Shown here piece by piece: positions 22,437 through 35,680 of a DNA stretch of 64,000 nt. The notes under the pieces are model-generated. The model saw nothing but the letters and a program-made list of their open reading frames with translations. It ran no database searches and was not told where the DNA came from. Origin of the DNA: Podocnemis expansa (Eukaryota > Chordata > Testudines > Podocnemididae); NCBI GenBank assembly GCA_007922195.1, contig ML681998.1:13091357-13155356 (forward strand). Direction: 5' to 3'. Numbering within the stretch: the first letter of the stretch is position 1; every line of letters begins with the position of its first letter. The translations under genes and the position numbers were made by a program.

Positions 22437-25400
22437 TAACACGTTGTGAAATGGTGATCTTGATAAAACAATATAATTTGACACCCACAAATAGTAATAA
22501 AAAAATAATTTAAAGGCTATGTGCCCGATTCTTTTCAATCATGTTAGAAATGAAGTTGGTGAATCAAAGCACTGGGTTGGTAAGATGTCCCGGGGGTCTG
22601 GCTCCAACTATCACTATGTGTGTTCAGTTTTAAGTTCAGGTTGATATGTGAAAATTAACTTCAGCAGTGCTGACATAGGCTCTGATCCTTCATTTGTATG
22701 CATGTAACCTGGACCCTTTCTCCCATATGGATTCAGTTGCAGGCTTGAAGCTTCAGTGACTTTTCAGTTTATCTTTGCCATTGTATTAGTACAGGATTAT
22801 GCATTTATTTTATAATATAAAGACAAGTTAAACCATCATAAATTTGCCTTTGAAAGAAGAGTCAAAGAGGAGATCTAATCCTATATGACAATCCTATATG
22901 TACAATCCTATATGACAAACAAAATACCTCCTTATCTCAGTTGCTATTATTTGCCCTGAACTGTAGCAAAAACTGAACTAACAAAAGCAATATTATTTTG
23001 TACTTCAAATGGAACTGAAGATATAAGACATTATGGAGAAGGTACTTCTACTTATTTTTATGTCTCTTGAAAACAACTGAGTGTTCTGGCAATACTGACC
23101 ATCAGAAATGGATGGTAAAAAATCCCTTTTGGGCAGGGAAGCTAAAAGGCAGAACACAGGTAAGCTAGACTATTTGATTTTTGCAATTTTGAATTTTAAA
23201 CATTCATAATTTGAAAAATAAAAGGGAAATATTTAGCTGAAATTTTGGCATTTCTCTCTTCCCTTCTTTTTGACTCCCCATAAAGCTGGTCAAAAGTTGA
23301 AAGTTTTGGGGAAAGGGGAGAGCAAAATTGGGGGGGGGGAATGTTTTCCCTGCTTTTTATAAGCTCTACTGAAAATGTAAAATGAAAAATGCCATATTTT
23401 CAGAGTAGGTGCAGGGTTAAAATTGTGGTCATAGTTTTCAATTTATCATATATTAAAAGCAACTACTGCTACCACAACTGGCATTTAAAGCTGTTTGGAA
23501 GTTTTCAAAATTCTAAATTAGAATGAAATGGGTTTTTTGAAATTTTGACACAAATTCATGGTGAAAATTTAATTACAATATTTTTAACAAGTGGATCCAA
23601 TTTTTCAGTTGGATCCCACTGGCACCCCTATTGGCAAATTCACTAGAGAGGCCAAGAACTAGAGTCTGAACTAGCTATTTGCCTATAGAAATGTTTCCGG
23701 CATATCAGTTTTGAGGAACTTTGGTGGGGTGATAATTCACACTCCCATAACATATATTGTGCTAGTTCTCTGGATAAATAGCAGACTTCAGTTTCCAGAG
23801 CTGCTAATCTGGTACCTTTCATCAGCAGTAAATTCACATCAACTAGAAAGGAAATGTAGCTATTATGATTTAGTTAAAGGAATGTGCCAAGAACAAAAAC
23901 AGCACAGCAACTATTCTGTTCTCATGACAAAGGTTGTGGGGGCCAGGTTTCATGGGTTGTGCATGGTAAAAATATTAGCTTCTATGGAATGTCAGTGTCA
24001 GAGATCCATAGATAAAATTTACATAAATAAGGTGATTTTTGTATATAATTTAAACAACTCTTCCTTCTAAATACAAATTATAGACAAGATTCCATATGTT
24101 TGAATTTGGAGAGATTTTTATATGCTCCTAGTCCATTAGTTGCCAAAGGGACATGAGATCCTATGAAGAGACACATCTCTCAGCGTCAGCCAAATTAGGT
24201 AATACATGCTTTGAAATGAAAGAAAGGTGATCTCTCAGGTAGTTTGCTCAGTCAACAGTTTTCAGAGTTCTCAGGACAGCTGTATGTTATGTAATCTCAA
24301 TTTCCCTCTCCGTAACACATTCTAAAACTGATTTATGTGAAGGAGGAAAGAGAAATAATAATTGATTGTGTTTATGTATGAATGACTTCCTGTGATTTAA
24401 TGATTTGATTCGTAAAGGACTTTTAAAAATGCAAAAATGTCATTCCCTTATCTAGTCATTAGTTTGATGGTCTTGGTTACCAATGAGCATGAAACAATGT
24501 ACCCTTATTTGATATACAACAGATTTGCTTCTTTCATTGAAATAAAAAGAAATTGTATTGAGGAGCCATCATTTCCTTTCCTTCTTCCAGTTACTTAACA
24601 CCTAACTCTGGGTTAGTGCTTAGTTTTCTTTCTTGTAGCTACTTCCATCTTCTAATCTCCTATTGTTTATAAAATAAAAGGAGCTACTGTGAAAATAGAA
24701 AATAGAAGATTGATGTTCAGGGCTTCCTCTGTGATTTTAGCCCTCTGCTAGTAGAAAACATTATCCATGATTTTTAAAAAAAATTAGGAGGAATGTGGTT
24801 CAGACTGTTGTGCGACTGGAAGCCAGGAGTCAAGGTTTCTTTCTGTAGTTACGCCACAAAACTTGTGTGTAATCTATGGCAAGTCATTTAGCCTTCATGT
24901 GCTTAAATTTCTCCATTTGCTGAGTGGGGTGTACAATAACTAAATCAAGGCATGTCTGCACTTCTAGTCAGGGGTTTGGGGAGAAATATTTTCAGTGGCT
25001 CTCAGGGCTGTAACTAGGGCTTTGCCTTGGGTGCCATATCGAGTGGCTCTGTTTGACCACTTGATTGAGGGGCATACATTCTGTGCTGCTTCCTATGGTA
25101 CACTCAGGTGCCAAAATACCTGGTTCCAGTGCTGGTGACTCTGATTCAGCTAGCATGCTGAAATGCTCCAAGTGTGTGCCCTTCTGAGACCACAGATGTA
25201 GACTCAGTTGGGCTAGACCCTCCTGCTCCTCATGCTGCCTGCATGTTAGCTCAATAAGAGGTAACCTGGCTATTCTCTTTTGGCTGGGAATCGCACCTCC
25301 AGGTTGAAGCACAGGGAAGACCTCAGTATGGTTTGCACCTTAGCTAACTAATGTTTAAGAAGCTTGGCGGGAAGGTGTCCAGTCCAATGTCCATGGTTAC

Positions 25401-25762
25401 CATAGGCTGCTGCAGGTCAAAATGATTATTTGGAAAAACTTCAAGTGAAATTTTGTGTTCATAAAAGTGAAAAGAAGAATTTATAGCACTGGCTCAAGGC
25501 AGACATTCTGGAGCAGTGTGAAGTTTCCTGCAGAGCTCTACTCATCCCATTGGTCCCAATCTTCAGCATCCCTGCCATCCCTAGTGGAGTGTTGTTTTCA
25601 TAAACAAAGGCTGGGAGGAGAGTGCCACCCGCCTAAAGTTAGTGATTGGCACATAGATCCTGTATGGCTAGACAGAGAAATGGGCAGCCATGCTAGATAT
25701 GGAGAGAGGTCCTTTACTACAGGATTGAATTTCTCCACTTACAGTTCATTGTGGCTCTTTCC
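22437..25762. other. No gene; small tandem repeat and poly(G)
   Basis: AT-rich single-copy-looking DNA. AATCCTATATGAC-like units repeat three times at 22877-22917, and a poly(G) run lies near 23331-23339. No coding similarity seen. Confidence 0.5.
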
Positions 25763-25840
25763 CAGGGGTTCTCAAACAGGGAGTTGGGACCCCTTAGGAG
25801 TTAGTAAGGTTATCTGGAGGGGCAGTATCTTAAGCTGTTA
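25763..25840. mobile_element. hAT-like left end fragment
   Basis: CAGGGGTTCTCAAACAGG matches the ends of other hAT elements here (CAGTGGTTCTCAACC at 51832 and 57455). No right end was located; related sequence may extend toward 26110. Confidence 0.4.
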
Positions 25841-26154
25841 GCCCCTGTGCATGCTGGGGCTCTGACTATTAGCCATGCACAAGGCTGAAATCCTGAACCC
25901 TTCAGAGCTGGGTGGCCACAGAGCAGTGGCTGCCAGTCGAGTTCTGTGAAGGCAGTGCCACCCCAATAGAAGCACAGAAGTCAAGATGGCAGAGAATCGG
26001 GTGGGTGAGTTGTCCTTTGGAGTGGAAGGGTGGGTCATCAAAGTCTGATATATTTTCAAATGGAGTCTCAGCAAAAAAGAAATTCGACAGGGTAGAGTTC
26101 ACCCTGCCCCAGGGAGCACTCACAGTTCATTCCCTTTAACTATTCAATTTTTAG

Positions 26155-26285
26155 CAAAACAAACAAGGAGTCTTGTGGCACTTTTAAAGACTAACACATT
26201 TATTGCATGAGCTTTTGTGGGAGAAAATCCCACTTTGTCAGATGCTTTGAAGATGAGGAACTAACATCGTCTCCCCTTTGGAACT
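26155..26285 (+). repeat. Short interspersed repeat, body only, insertion A at a reused site
   Basis: Starts CAAAACAAACAAGGAGTC without the head, and contains the CGTGGGA-like hairpin. It is bounded by copies of ATTCAATTTTTAG at 26142-26154 and 26286-26298. Confidence 0.8.
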
Positions 26286-26298
26286 ATTCAATTTTTAG

Positions 26299-26507
26299 AG
26301 GGATAGCTGTGTTAGTCTGTGTACAGCAAAAACAAAGAAAGTCCTGTGGCACCTTAAAGACTAACATACTTCTTCAGGTATAAGCTTTCGTGGGCTCCAA
26401 CCCACTTTGTCCGATGCATGTCTTCATGCATTGGCTGACGTGGGCTGGAGCCCATGAAAGCTTATCATGAAGAAATTTGTTAGTCTTTAAGGTGCCTTCT
26501 CGTTCTT
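26299..26507. repeat. Foldback short interspersed repeat, insertion B at the same site
   Basis: Begins with a full head (AGGGATAGCTGTGTTAGTCTG) and sense body to about 26430, then turns into the antisense body (GGGCTGGAGCCCATGAAAGC through TTAGTCTTTAAGGTGCC). Flanked by the 13-mer ATTCAATTTTTAG (26286-26298 and 26508-26520), so the inverted pair entered as one unit. Confidence 0.82.
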
Positions 26508-26768
26508 ATTCAATTTTTAGTGTCTTTTCCAGAGGTGGCCACAAAGTGTAATAATTGTGCTGGCTATTTTTATAGCTGAAGGCTTTTCTCTAGGAAGTGA
26601 ACTCTGATATCCTACTAATTTCATACAACTCACCTGACAGGCAGTGTATGTCTGTCCTGGAGCTGGGGGTGTGACATATTCTCACTAGCCCTCACAGAGC
26701 TAGCACTCTAAAAGCAGTAGAGTAGCTGGGGCAGCAAGGACGATGTTGACCAGTGCTATCGCCTCACT

Positions 26769-27240
26769 GGGTATGTCTACACTGCAAAGGTTTTTCAAAA
26801 TAAGGAGGCTTATTTTGAAAAAAACTTTATGCCTGTTAATGCAGGCATTTTGGTATTTCAAAATAAGTGCTTCATTATTTCGAAATAGCGAAGCGCTATT
26901 TTGAAATACTAAAACCTGCATTTGTTTCAAAATATTGATTCTTTAGAAATAGCTATTTCAAAAAAAGCCATTCCAAGCTGTGGAATTGGCTTTTTTCAAA
27001 ATAATAGCCTTATACTTTATATTGCCTTTCCCTATTTCAACATAGAAAATCTAGTGAAGACTTTCTATTTTGAAATAAGAAAACGTACCTTATTTCGAAA
27101 TAGAGAGTCTTCACTAGACTCCTATTTCAAATAATAAATTTAAAATAATGCTAGTTCAAAATAAATTATTTCAAAATAAATTAGAAATAGTTATTTCAAA
27201 ATAACTATTTCATAATATCTATGGCAGTGTAGACAGCACC
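26769..27240. mobile_element. Palindromic MITE, TTCGAAA-type core
   Basis: Left end GGGTATGTCTACACTGC; right end GCAGTGTAGACAGCACC, a decayed complement. The inside is built of ATTTCGAAATA-like inverted blocks. No clean 3-bp duplication remains. Confidence 0.72.
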
Positions 27241-27270
27241 GTGCTGAGCATAAATCAGCCTGAACTCCTT

Positions 27271-27967
27271 GGCTATGTCTACATTACTCAGCATTTTCAA
27301 AAAAACTTTTTTTAGGATACGTATTTCAAAATAATTATCTCAAATAACCTTTTTTTCAGAAAGTGCTATTTCGGGACAACAGTCTAGGGATGGCTAGTTG
27401 TCCCGAAATACCAGGGCTTTTTTTTTTTAAAAGGAAAGTCTACACCGGACTTTCTTTTTCAGAAAAAAGCAAGTCAATGGAAGAGATAGGGAGGATTTTT
27501 GGGGGAAAAAAAGCCTTTTACATGTCCTAAAGTGGCTTTTTTCAAAAAAGCTAGCTTGCAAAAGGCTTTTCTCCGATATTAAGTGAGGTTGAACGATCCT
27601 GAACAAGTGCTCTGGTATTTCAAGATACCAGAGTGCTTTTTCAAAAAAGCTAAACCCGCCAGCTTTTTCAAAATAAAAAGCCTTTTGCAAGCTAGCTTTT
27701 TTTGAAAAAAAGCCATCACGGGACACGGAAAAGGCTTTTTTCGAAAAATCCTCCCCATCTCATCCATTGACTTGCTTTTTTTTCAAAAAAGAAAGTCCAG
27801 TGTAGATTTTCCTTTTTGAAATTAAAAAAGCCGCAATATTTTGGAGGCAATGGACTGTTGTCCCGAAATAGCATTTTTGAAAAAAAGTTTTTTTGAGATA
27901 ATTATTTTGAAATACTTATCCCGAAAAAATTTTTTTTTCAAAAATGCTGAGTAATGTAGATGTACCC
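27271..27967. mobile_element. Large foldback MITE, 697 bp, CTT duplication
   Basis: Nearly the whole element is one inverted repeat. GGCTATGTCTACATTACTCA at the left is complemented by TGAGTAATGTAGATGTACCC at the right, and inner blocks such as CTTTTGCAAGCTAGC mirror each other about a centre near 27615. Flanked by CTT (27268-27270 and 27968-27970). Lys/Phe-rich open frames inside come from the A/T-rich arms and are not genes. Confidence 0.9.
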
Positions 27968-27970
27968 CTT

Positions 27971-30900
27971 GGTATGTACTTGCCATGGCTACCCAATGCC
28001 CATCACTTGCCACTGCCCAAGTGCTAGCTCAAATAAGTCTGTGGGAGCTACGAATCAAATCCCTGGCTCCAAGTATAGATCTACCCAAAGGCTTTTGGAC
28101 ACTTCTGGTAATGTGCCCACACTAGAAACCTGTGTCTGAACAACCCCAAATTTGGGAAGAATTTGGCTCTGAATCCATGCTTTGCCACTTGAGCCAATGT
28201 CTAGTCACTGCTGACCCATTTTAGATTCATGCCAGCCACCTATTGAAAGGCCCTGTGCCCCCTTCTGCTGTGCAACGCACAGGTGAGCAAAATCACAGAA
28301 ATCCCTGTAGGTAGAGGGCCCATGCAAAGGGATGACAGCATCTTCTTCCATGTAGCTTCTGTCCCTCCAATTAATGCGGCACTTCACCTTCAGGTGACAC
28401 TCCAATCAGAAGGAGATGAACTTGGGAACCTGATGCTTTGGGTGCCTCACAGAAACCATGTTCTGTCCAGAGGCCAATGTGGAAAAGGGTATTTGAGGAA
28501 TACTGGGGATTTATGCAATTGGCAGAGGGTTTGCCAGGATTTCTGGGCTACAGCTCCTTAAACATTTTGCCTCGCTGCCAGCCTCACTCTGAAGGAGAGA
28601 TGCTGCAACAGAGATTTGAACATCATTGAAGCTTATGAGAGAGTCCTTTCCTCCTGCATGTTCCATGTGGTAGTTCATCCTGTTGACTCCATGCCCTTTC
28701 TAATAGCTGAAGCCGAGTTTGCAACCTGAGCAGCCTATCGGCTTGTAATACAAATATAACTTAAATGGAGTTAATCTGTTGAACACTTTCATAACATATA
28801 CAGCAGTATCAAAAAAACTGCTTCTTTGTAGCAGTGTTCTTGGATGAGAACTGCGGTACGGCTGTTTTCCATCACGAGGGTTTACATAAAGATGGTTTTT
28901 AACTTTTCCATTACTTCTCTGTTTTGGGTACACAAACTGAGGCACTTATTGGCCCTAATCCTCAGTGGTGGCTGGGGAGCTCACAGTGCAACTCAGGAGG
29001 GAGGTGCAAAGATGGCTTTCAGACACTTTTTGGACTCTGATTCTGCTGTCTTCATGAAAGTTAGAGTTAAGGTTTCTCCAGTGTGTGTCATCTATCAACA
29101 TCCCTAAGGGGGTAGATGAAGTAGGAGCAGATCTGTCAACATCATCAAAAGGCGTATTCTTAAAGGCACTGCTAGGATTCAGGGAAGCCACCACCAGGGC
29201 CCCTGCCTTGGCAGCCAGGATAGGAAATAATGCCAGTGCTCTTATATGGGCTCCTTGCCACTGCAGGATCCCTCTCTGCTAGGGTGACCCTCCCATGTCT
29301 GATTTGGCTGGATTTAAGCTGTTCTGCACCACGTAGCACAAAACCATTGCAACAGGATGGAAAACTGGGGCATTTGTTTAAACTAATCAATCTGTCCAGG
29401 ACTATTTAAAGCTTGAAAAAAAAATTGATCCTCACGCTGTGATAAATATTTGTAACAGCTGAAAAATGGAAAATGACCAATGCAAAAATAGTTCAGTGTA
29501 AGCAAGCTAGAAAGTCTTTAAATAAATGAATATTCACCAAATGTGTGACATGTAAAGCAAGTAAATGAGCTTCATTGGTAGAATTTAGCAACAGTATTTC
29601 TCAGTTTTCAATTGGTAGGTCTGCTCAAACTCAGAAAAACACTATGTTCTCCTCTGAAATGTGCAAATATGCTTATTCTCTGTGGTCCTGGTCATTCTTG
29701 TTTTGAGGCATCTCAAACAAAAAGTGAATAGTCAGACTGCAAAGCTTCCAGATCTGACACACTCCAGTTTTTTATGTTTGTTGGGCTGCTCCCTCCATTC
29801 TTTTGTCCTCTTGCTTCTCCAATCCATATTTCCCCACAAATTTCCTTTGGAGAAAATAAAAGAAAGGAATTTAAATAGATAGATTAGATTAGATAATATT
29901 AATAAACATTCACAAGGAAAACTGAAAAGAAAAGTCTAGATAGGAAAATATTTCTATTCAGAAGGATACAATGAAAGGGGTTTAATAATAATATGCATGG
30001 TCCTTTTAGAAAACACTGAGTATTACTAAGGTTCAGTGGCTTTGATAGGATGCAAAGGTGATTGTGGTCCTGTGCTCTTTGTTGGATAAATATAGTTTAT
30101 TGCAAAGGAAGACCTTCATATATAATAGTGCATAAGAAAGATCATCGTATACTGACTTTTGTGTAATTGGTTTTGGAATAAATGTTGCCCATTTAATAAG
30201 AGATTGCCTCTTTTGCTATTCATTTTGCCACATTTTAAAGTTTGCACATGCCCCTGGCATTCAGCATAGATGAAAACAGTTGCATTCAAGTAGAGGATTA
30301 TAGCTGGAATGGGTAAAATGCTGTGCATTTTTGTGATCCTGTTCCTAGAAGAACTTAAAGAAGGGTAGGTTGATATTTATTTATTTATTTGGTGTAATGT
30401 GGCTGTGTGAGTAGTGGTCATCTATACCCAATATATACATTACTTGAACTGGACTTTTGGGAAGACTGTTTAATGATGCATGCAGTGGAGAGGAAGTAAA
30501 TCAAGTATGTGCCAATCTAGCTCACTTATCTCACGCTTTGGCTGTGGTCTTGTAATTATTCAGAAGTTAAGCAGGAATTGGGTGAGTACTTGAATGAGAC
30601 TCCTTGGAGAAGCACCTGCAATGGTCAGCATTAGAGTCAACATTTACTCACAGTTTACCTCAAAGCAGTTACTTGCCTCTGTTTAGGATATGGAATAATT
30701 GCAGCTTTTATACCACTGTGGGATGTGTTGACTTCATAATGATGTTTGTTATAGAGACTCCAGAAACTGATGATGGTGGTGCAGTTGGCTGGACTTGTCT
30801 TCTGTGTCAGTCCCAAGGATGGTACCAGAGATATGGCAGACCAAATTCTGCTGCCTGTTATGAGTGTAAATCTGGAGTAGTATTTCTGATGAGACAAGAA

Positions 30901-31855
30901 TTGGCAATGGATTTGTTCTGGATTTATGCTTTGTGTAAAGTGAAAGGAGAATGTAGCTCAAAGTTCACTTGAAAGAGATGTAAAGCAGAGCACAGTGCTG
31001 TGTTTTGGGTAAAGCATTTTCCTAGCTGATCCCATTGCCATGAAGATTCCATAGCTGATTCCCTACAACTGGGGATGTTAAATATGATATCCTGGTCAAA
31101 CTCAGGGTTGGTAATTATATGCTCCCTACCTGGTACTTAAGTCCTGCCTGCAGTCTCAACTGTATTCTAGCCTCACTTTACTACCCTAAGCTGTGGTGTA
31201 ATATTGCTGTACCTTTTGAATATATGACATTTTCCATCCCAGAGGTGATAATGGATTCTTATAATATTACATCTCTGAAAGATGTAATTAATTAACGTTT
31301 GTAGGCTGCTTTGAGGTCCCTGGATAAAAATTAGTACAGACGTGCAAATAATTCTTATTACTCTTTTTGTAGTCTTGAAGTACACTGCTGTATCTGCTAG
31401 TTGATCATGTGATTATGAATCCAAAGGCTTCACTTGCATGAATAACTTTGCTTTTTGTAACATCTCTAACTAATCACAGTCACAGCATGACAGGTCCAAA
31501 TTGGACAGATGTTTCTTGAAAATGAAATGTCCAAAGGCAAAAGTGTTAGGATTGCCAATGAAAAAACAAAGACATCTGTATTTTTTAACTACATTTGGAA
31601 GCTTTTTTTTCTTTCCCCATATTTCTGTTTCTTTGCAATTTTAGGCTGCTTTTGAGTCAATCTGTTTGACTGTATTGTGGAGCCTATTGTCTGATCTCAG
31701 AACCTCTAAATGAAAGCTGTTAATTCAGTAGCATTCTGGATATATTACTATGGTTTTTAGATATGCCTTTCTTTATTTCTCTTTAGTAGGAGCACCTTTA
31801 CAATAAGATTGATTAACTATAGCAAAGCATCTCAGGAACATCATGGAGTCCATGT
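27971..31855. other. No gene recognised
   Basis: Mixed sequence with scattered open frames of 60-120 codons (for example 30604-30972 plus and 28205-28405 minus) without recognised domains. The 28200-28660 minus strand looks faintly coding but is interrupted by stops, and I cannot name it. AGGGTGACCCTCCC near 29281 resembles a hAT-type end. Confidence 0.4.
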
Positions 31856-31863
31856 CCTTTTTC

Positions 31864-32097
31864 GTAAAACAAACAAGGAGTCCTGTGGCACTTAAAGACT
31901 AACAAATTTATTTATTGCATGAGCTTCTGTGGGAGAAAATCCCACTTCATCAGACACTTTGAAGATGAGGAAGCTTACAGAATGGGAGGAAAATAAAGGC
32001 AAGGAACTGTTAAGTCATGGGATCTGTTAGTCTTTAAGTGCCACAGGACCCCTCGCTTGTTTTGCTGAACTAGGCTAACACGGCTACCCCTTTGGGA
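31864..32097. repeat. Foldback short interspersed repeat with 8-bp duplication
   Basis: Sense body from AAAACAAACAAGGAGTCCTG to about 32018 is followed by the antisense 5' part ending in AACACGGCTACCCC. The whole inverted unit is bounded by CCTTTTTC (31856-31863 and 32098-32105), showing a single insertion event. Confidence 0.85.
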
Positions 32098-32105
32098 CCT
32101 TTTTC

Positions 32106-34734
32106 CTAAAAGACACCTTATTGGGATGGCTTATTTGTTACTTGCAGGTCTTATTTGTTTTTCTGAGTTGTAGTGAAGGTAGAAAGGTTGCTGGTTTTGT
32201 GACTGTCATTCTTAGAACCATGTTCTGTTTTCATTCCCTTTTACATGCATTGGACAGATTCTGAGACTGAGATGAGATGGAGGTGCTTGAAAAATGTGGT
32301 ATAAATACCTATACAGTTAGAGGGGGGGATATATCTTGGCTTATCTAGACCCCAGTCTTGGTGTTGAAGGTTGGCCACCTTTCACTTTAATTGATATCAG
32401 AGGAAGTGAGAATGGTCAGCCTTGCACAAGTTGTTCAGTACTTTGCAAGACCAGACCCAATAGTGAAGAATTAAAAAGAGTAGATCGTTCTACAGCAATG
32501 TGAATAACAAATAATAATAAAAATATAAAATTGTCTCTATAGTTCCAACTTGCAAACCAGACAGAGATTTTTCAGTATTTCTTATTCTTTCTAAAGAAAC
32601 TAAGATAGATTACAGCTCCAATCTCCAAATTTCCCCCAAAGTAGGAAATAAAAATCCCAGGGAATTATTTTTTCTGTTATATTTTAGTGAGGTTTATTTG
32701 TCATTAGTTTTAAGCAATCAGTATTTTACGTTCACGTTAACATGATGCATTGTGCTTTGTCTGCGAGTCTGGCTTCAGATGATGTAAACATGCTGATTCT
32801 GACCACATGCAGACAAAGAAAGTGGTTTCCCTAGCAACAAGAGCCATGTGAAAGCTCTTAGAATAGCTTTTCCCTTTCGTTTAGATTTTCTTTCAGTCTA
32901 ACAGTTCTCACCTCTGCTTGCATGAAGACTCAAGCACCTAGTGTCTGGTTTGAACTGATCAGGTGAACTGAAGTGAGAGGAATAGAAGAGATCTCTGTGC
33001 TGCTTGTGATGTGTAAAGCAACCCCAATTTTTGGCTTTTTGAATTACTTGAGAACTGTTCAGCACATCTATTGTGTTTTAATTTAAACTATCTTACACAC
33101 AGACAAAAAGGTATATGTGACTTTATGCATAAGACCAAAAATCTAATAGAATTCCAATGCCTTCTGAATGTTTTGTGTAAACTTATTAAAATTATGCTTT
33201 ATGCAATGATATATAATTGGTATTTAAAATATGATGGTATGGTATTTTAAAAATAGCTTGTTACATTAACATGTCAGTTAAATGTTTAAATTATTAACTA
33301 CAATTATAACTACTCTTCTTTCTTATAAACAGGTATGTTGACAGAGTTATCTTGAAAAACAATTTTGAAATTCTATAAATCTCTGAGAACAAGAGCAACA
33401 TTATATTTTTGCATAAAACATTTTTAAAAGTGTGGTTTGCAAGTTTAACTAGCCTTAGATTTTATTTAATAAAGTCTTTTAAATATTCGTTTGTTGACTT
33501 AAAATATTGTTCTCCGAGGCATATCTAAAACTAAATTTTAATAGTTTTGGAAGAGTTCATCTTACCAAATCATTTTACAATTCATGGGAGTAGGGGTATT
33601 TAGATAATGGCAACAAATATACTGCTCTCTTTTAAAAAAAGATTTAGTGTTTTACTTGTTTGAATCTAGAATCAATCTAAAACAACAACTGTAATTAAGA
33701 AAGCCCCACAAAGCACCTTAATGTAGCCATGAACCTTTTTAAAGGAATTACCCTCAACTGCCTCAACAAGACAATCAATAAAAAGTGCCTTCAGTAAAAG
33801 TTGTCCTGAATGAAAGGCCAGTGTTCCTTCTCCCAAGGAGGCTGGGGAATGATTATATCTCTGTAACAAATAGTTTGCAACAAATAATGTCTGAATAAAA
33901 GGATTTGGATTATATCAGGAGATAATATTATTCGAGCAAAGTCAGAAAGAGTTGGAGACTTTCTTTGTTCTCAGATTAAGCCATATCCCCCAAGGTTATT
34001 TAAAATTATGCTATGTTCTTGGATATCAGAGATGACACTGGGTTTGAGTTTCCCAGGCACGCACCATTCCACCCCAGTGTATCTGTATTGACATCAGTGA
34101 AGTCATTCCTTATTTAACCTGATCCAACAGAAACCAGAATCAGTAAGGGTCAAGCTGTACAGTAGATTCTACTCATTTTAATTTGCTATTCTTCACTTTT
34201 CCTAAATCCAGTGACACACAGTTAAAGACATAAACTGGAGGAGGAGAAGAAGAGGAATTGAAAACCCATTCTGAAATAAAAATTCCATCTTATTTTCCCT
34301 TTGGTGTTCATTTATTTACATAGCAAGAGACACTTTTGCATTTGTAACTGACAGCCACTGACTTTGCTTCAGTTTTTCAAAATGGTATTCATATTTACTG
34401 CAAAGTGAAATATGTGCAACTCCCATGATTGTTGGCTGATGAAAATCCATTCTTTATAAGCAAAGCTTGAGCTCCAGTTTGGCTCCAGATCTCCCTCTGA
34501 CCTTTTCCAAAGTTTGAGGGGAATTCACTTTTAAGGTTTTAGTTTTGCTGACTGTATAGTATGTATAGAGACTAGCTGCGGACTACAAATCTAAATTTAG
34601 ATTCAAACTTCTCCAAAATTTGGCCGATCAGTTTAGAAATTTTAGTTCAGGCTTTGCTGCCTAAACTGCATCATCACAAAATTGGCAACACAGCATCCCT
34701 TCAAAGCAAGAAGTGTTAAACTATTTTATCAAAA
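32106..34734. other. No gene recognised
   Basis: AT-rich single-copy-looking DNA with no domain or repeat family identified. Confidence 0.5.
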
Positions 34735-34880
34735 CAAACAAGGCACTTCAAGCATCTGACAAAGTGGAATTTTCTCACATGAAAGCTCATGTGATAAATA
34801 AATGTGTTAGTCATTAAGTGCCACTGGACCTCTTGTTTGTTTTGATGAACTAGACTGATATGGCTACCCTTTTGAAACAA
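34735..34880 (-). repeat. Short interspersed repeat, foldback tip
   Basis: Antisense copy with the head at 34845-34875 (complement of AGGGTAGCCATATCAGTCTAG). At the other end, AAAACAAACAAGG is in the opposite orientation, giving a short inverted tip as in the other foldback copies. Confidence 0.75.
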
Positions 34881-35677
34881 TTTCATGTTATATATACAAA
34901 ATACACTAAACATGCCTCCTTGTTAATTACCTCCTTATCTCTTGCTTCCACCCCTCCCCCCCAATGATATGTATTTTTTTTCTTTTGTTCTTGGCTTTCA
35001 AAAAGGATGAAATGGTGGCTTGTTTACTTGAGGCCAAAAGAAGAGCCCTTTCAAGACTCAAAAAGCATTTTTTCTGTATTTCTGAAGAAGCTTTCAAAAT
35101 ATGATGGCCAAAAAAATTGAAATACGTGTCCCTATGGTGATGTCATTCGTAAGGGGAACATACTTCTAATATGAGGTATTCCCATTAAAAATCTTGGTGA
35201 TCTTACATCTGTATTCTTAGCTCCAAGAGGTTATCAAATGATAATAGTTAATTATAAAATGGGATGACATCTAATTAGTTCTGGCATGCATGTTGGTTAG
35301 TAGTTCTGGGTCACTGCACAAATATTTAAAGAGGAAGTGAAGGCTTGATTTTGCTTTGACAATCAAACATTTTATATTAATGTGCAAAAAGTGAATAACT
35401 TTTAGGATTAGGATTCACATCTAATCAAAGTCTTATTGACAGAATTTTAGTCCAGTGGCAGACAGCTGTGTACATATGTGACAGAACTGGCATGTCTTTG
35501 TCACAAGGCCTACATGTTACTCATAGCTCTGCCCAGACTTCGAGTTACCAAACTGTGGGCAAACCACTTAAGGTTTCTGCTGCTCATTTTCTCCATCTGT
35601 AAAGTAGGGGTAATAATAATTACCCATCTTAATAACAAGAAGGGGAGAGATCAATGATGGTTGCTGTTGTAAGACAC
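34881..35677. other. No gene recognised
   Basis: AT-rich sequence between repeats. Confidence 0.45.
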
Positions 35678-35680
35678 AAG

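Noticed and set aside
26142..26520. CRISPR-like spaced direct repeats
   Set aside because: Only three 13-mers separated by 131 and 209 bp of known repeat; these are target duplications.
27427..27767. Phe/Lys-rich minus-strand frames
   Set aside because: Translations of the A/T-rich arms of a foldback MITE.
29281..29405. Possible hAT end AGGGTGACCCTCCC
   Set aside because: No matching right end or 8-bp duplication found.
30604..30972. 122-codon plus-strand frame
   Set aside because: No domain, no supporting splice or start context, mixed composition; treated as chance.
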